The translations under genes were made by a program, and so were the position numbers. Shown piece after piece: positions 63,463-64,000 of a DNA stretch of 64,000 nt. Where the stretch lies: contig CAZNPL010000021.1 in the NCBI GenBank assembly GCA_964574815.1, positions 44,275 through 108,274 of the forward strand, written 5' to 3'. Numbering within the stretch: position 1 is the stretch's first letter; each line of letters opens with the position of its first letter. The notes below the pieces were generated by a model, which was given only the letters and a program-made list of their open reading frames with translations, ran no database searches and was not told the origin of the DNA. This stretch comes from CAZNPL01 sp964574815. GTDB lineage: Bacteria; Planctomycetota; Phycisphaerae; UBA1845.

Positions 63463-63516
63463 CTGTTCAACTGTTCTCCGGCTCCCGTTGCCCCAGCCCG
63501 GCTGGGGCAACGCCGT
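63463..63516. repeat. Copy 2 of a dispersed repeat with a perfect palindrome
   Basis: This copy contains a perfect 12-bp stem with a one-base centre at 63487-63511 (GTTGCCCCAGCC, C, GGCTGGGGCAAC). Together with 63096-63149 it defines a repeat of about 54 bases. Confidence 0.5.
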
Positions 63517-63625
63517 TAACGGCCGCACCCAATCACACCGCAAGTGTCAACGAGCGGTCGGGCTACCAAGCGCCACCGCCGGCAAATGAACGCCAACGAT
63601 CACCGACCCATGCTCGACCCCTTCC

Positions 63626-63678
63626 GGCTGAAGGCTGACGGCTGACGGCTGACGGCTAATGGCTGACGGCTAATGGCT
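63626..63678. repeat. Tandem heptamer repeat
   Basis: Seven and a half units of a 7-base repeat, GGCTGAC with variants GGCTGAA and GGCTAAT, run without interruption. Related GTCAGCC-type tracts occur at 37081-37096 and near 63883. The array resembles short tandemly repeated repetitive sequences of heptamer type known from other bacteria. The rest of 63343-64000 shows no supported gene. Confidence 0.7.
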
Positions 63679-64000
63679 CCACCAGCCGCCCAAGACCGAT
63701 AATAACAACCACCAAGCGCGCGCAATCACCTGTTCCAACTTTCAAAGGCAAACCTGGAACAGCCACCGTGTTCTAAAGGGTTGGATAGGAGAAGCGCACC
63801 CAAAGTGCGCGCCTGAGGAGCCGACCACGGATGAGCGAGCAATGCACAGCCGGCCAGCCCACCCCAGACGTGCAAAGAGCCGTCAGTTGTCAGTTCTCCG
63901 CACCGTGGCCAGAGCCGCGGTCCACGCCACCATCAGAGCCGGGAGCGCCGTGTCCTTCCGGTAAGCGTGCATGAAGTGGTTTGAGCGGGCCGGTATTGTC

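Overview
The window is high-GC bacterial chromosomal DNA, most likely from a planctomycete and perhaps the Phycisphaerae. The evidence is the gene content: an ECF sigma factor next to a Ser/Thr kinase with TPR repeats, a pair of pilin-like proteins with a C-terminal H-Xn-DG motif, a PEP-CTERM protein, many large secreted proteins with dockerin-like EF-hand pairs, a PQQ-type beta-propeller, an alpha-2-macroglobulin and two Hanks-type kinases. This is inference from protein families; there is no rRNA gene to confirm it.

Layout. 1-16.7 kb: a truncated alkaline-phosphatase-fold enzyme, a very large hybrid sensor kinase (minus), a PQQ-like propeller protein, a sigma factor/kinase pair, a MATE exporter (minus), a PIN/TRAM-ispD pair and a DUF454 membrane protein. 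16.8-30 kb: a tandemly duplicated secretion module. Each copy has a housekeeping-type promoter followed by a conserved hairpin, then a secreted PPC/propeller/dockerin-like protein (A), a translationally coupled pilin-like protein (B) and a third secreted protein (C). The first C copy is a remnant with an internal deletion. 30-39.3 kb: more exported proteins (YadA-head-like, PEP-CTERM, collagen-like, M6 metalloprotease, dockerin/cohesin-like), including one gene cut short by a nonsense codon.

40-51.5 kb: a MacB-type permease, a sigma-70 factor with a clear intrinsic terminator, four minus-strand genes of unknown function (one GspG-like) and a 1875-residue alpha-2-macroglobulin. 51.5-60.9 kb: housekeeping genes. 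A compact lipA-tmk-holB operon (minus) is followed by a universal stress protein, a membrane protein, a ThiF-family E1-like enzyme, a JAMM peptidase, cysteine synthase, a metallophosphoesterase and a small kinase. 61-64 kb is mostly non-coding and rich in palindromic repeats, with one exported propeller-like protein and one small winged-helix-like ORF.

The candidates most worth following are: the duplicated A-B-C module with its shared 5' hairpin; a promoter plus nested-stem leader in front of the 59969 kinase; a promoter-terminator leader in front of the 61793 gene; the ThiF-JAMM-CysK group, which has no visible sulfur-carrier gene; and a 162-bp element bounded by perfect 21-bp inverted repeats. 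Promoters were called by eye from -35/-10 hexamers and spacing, start codons from Shine-Dalgarno placement, and family assignments from recognised motifs without database searches.
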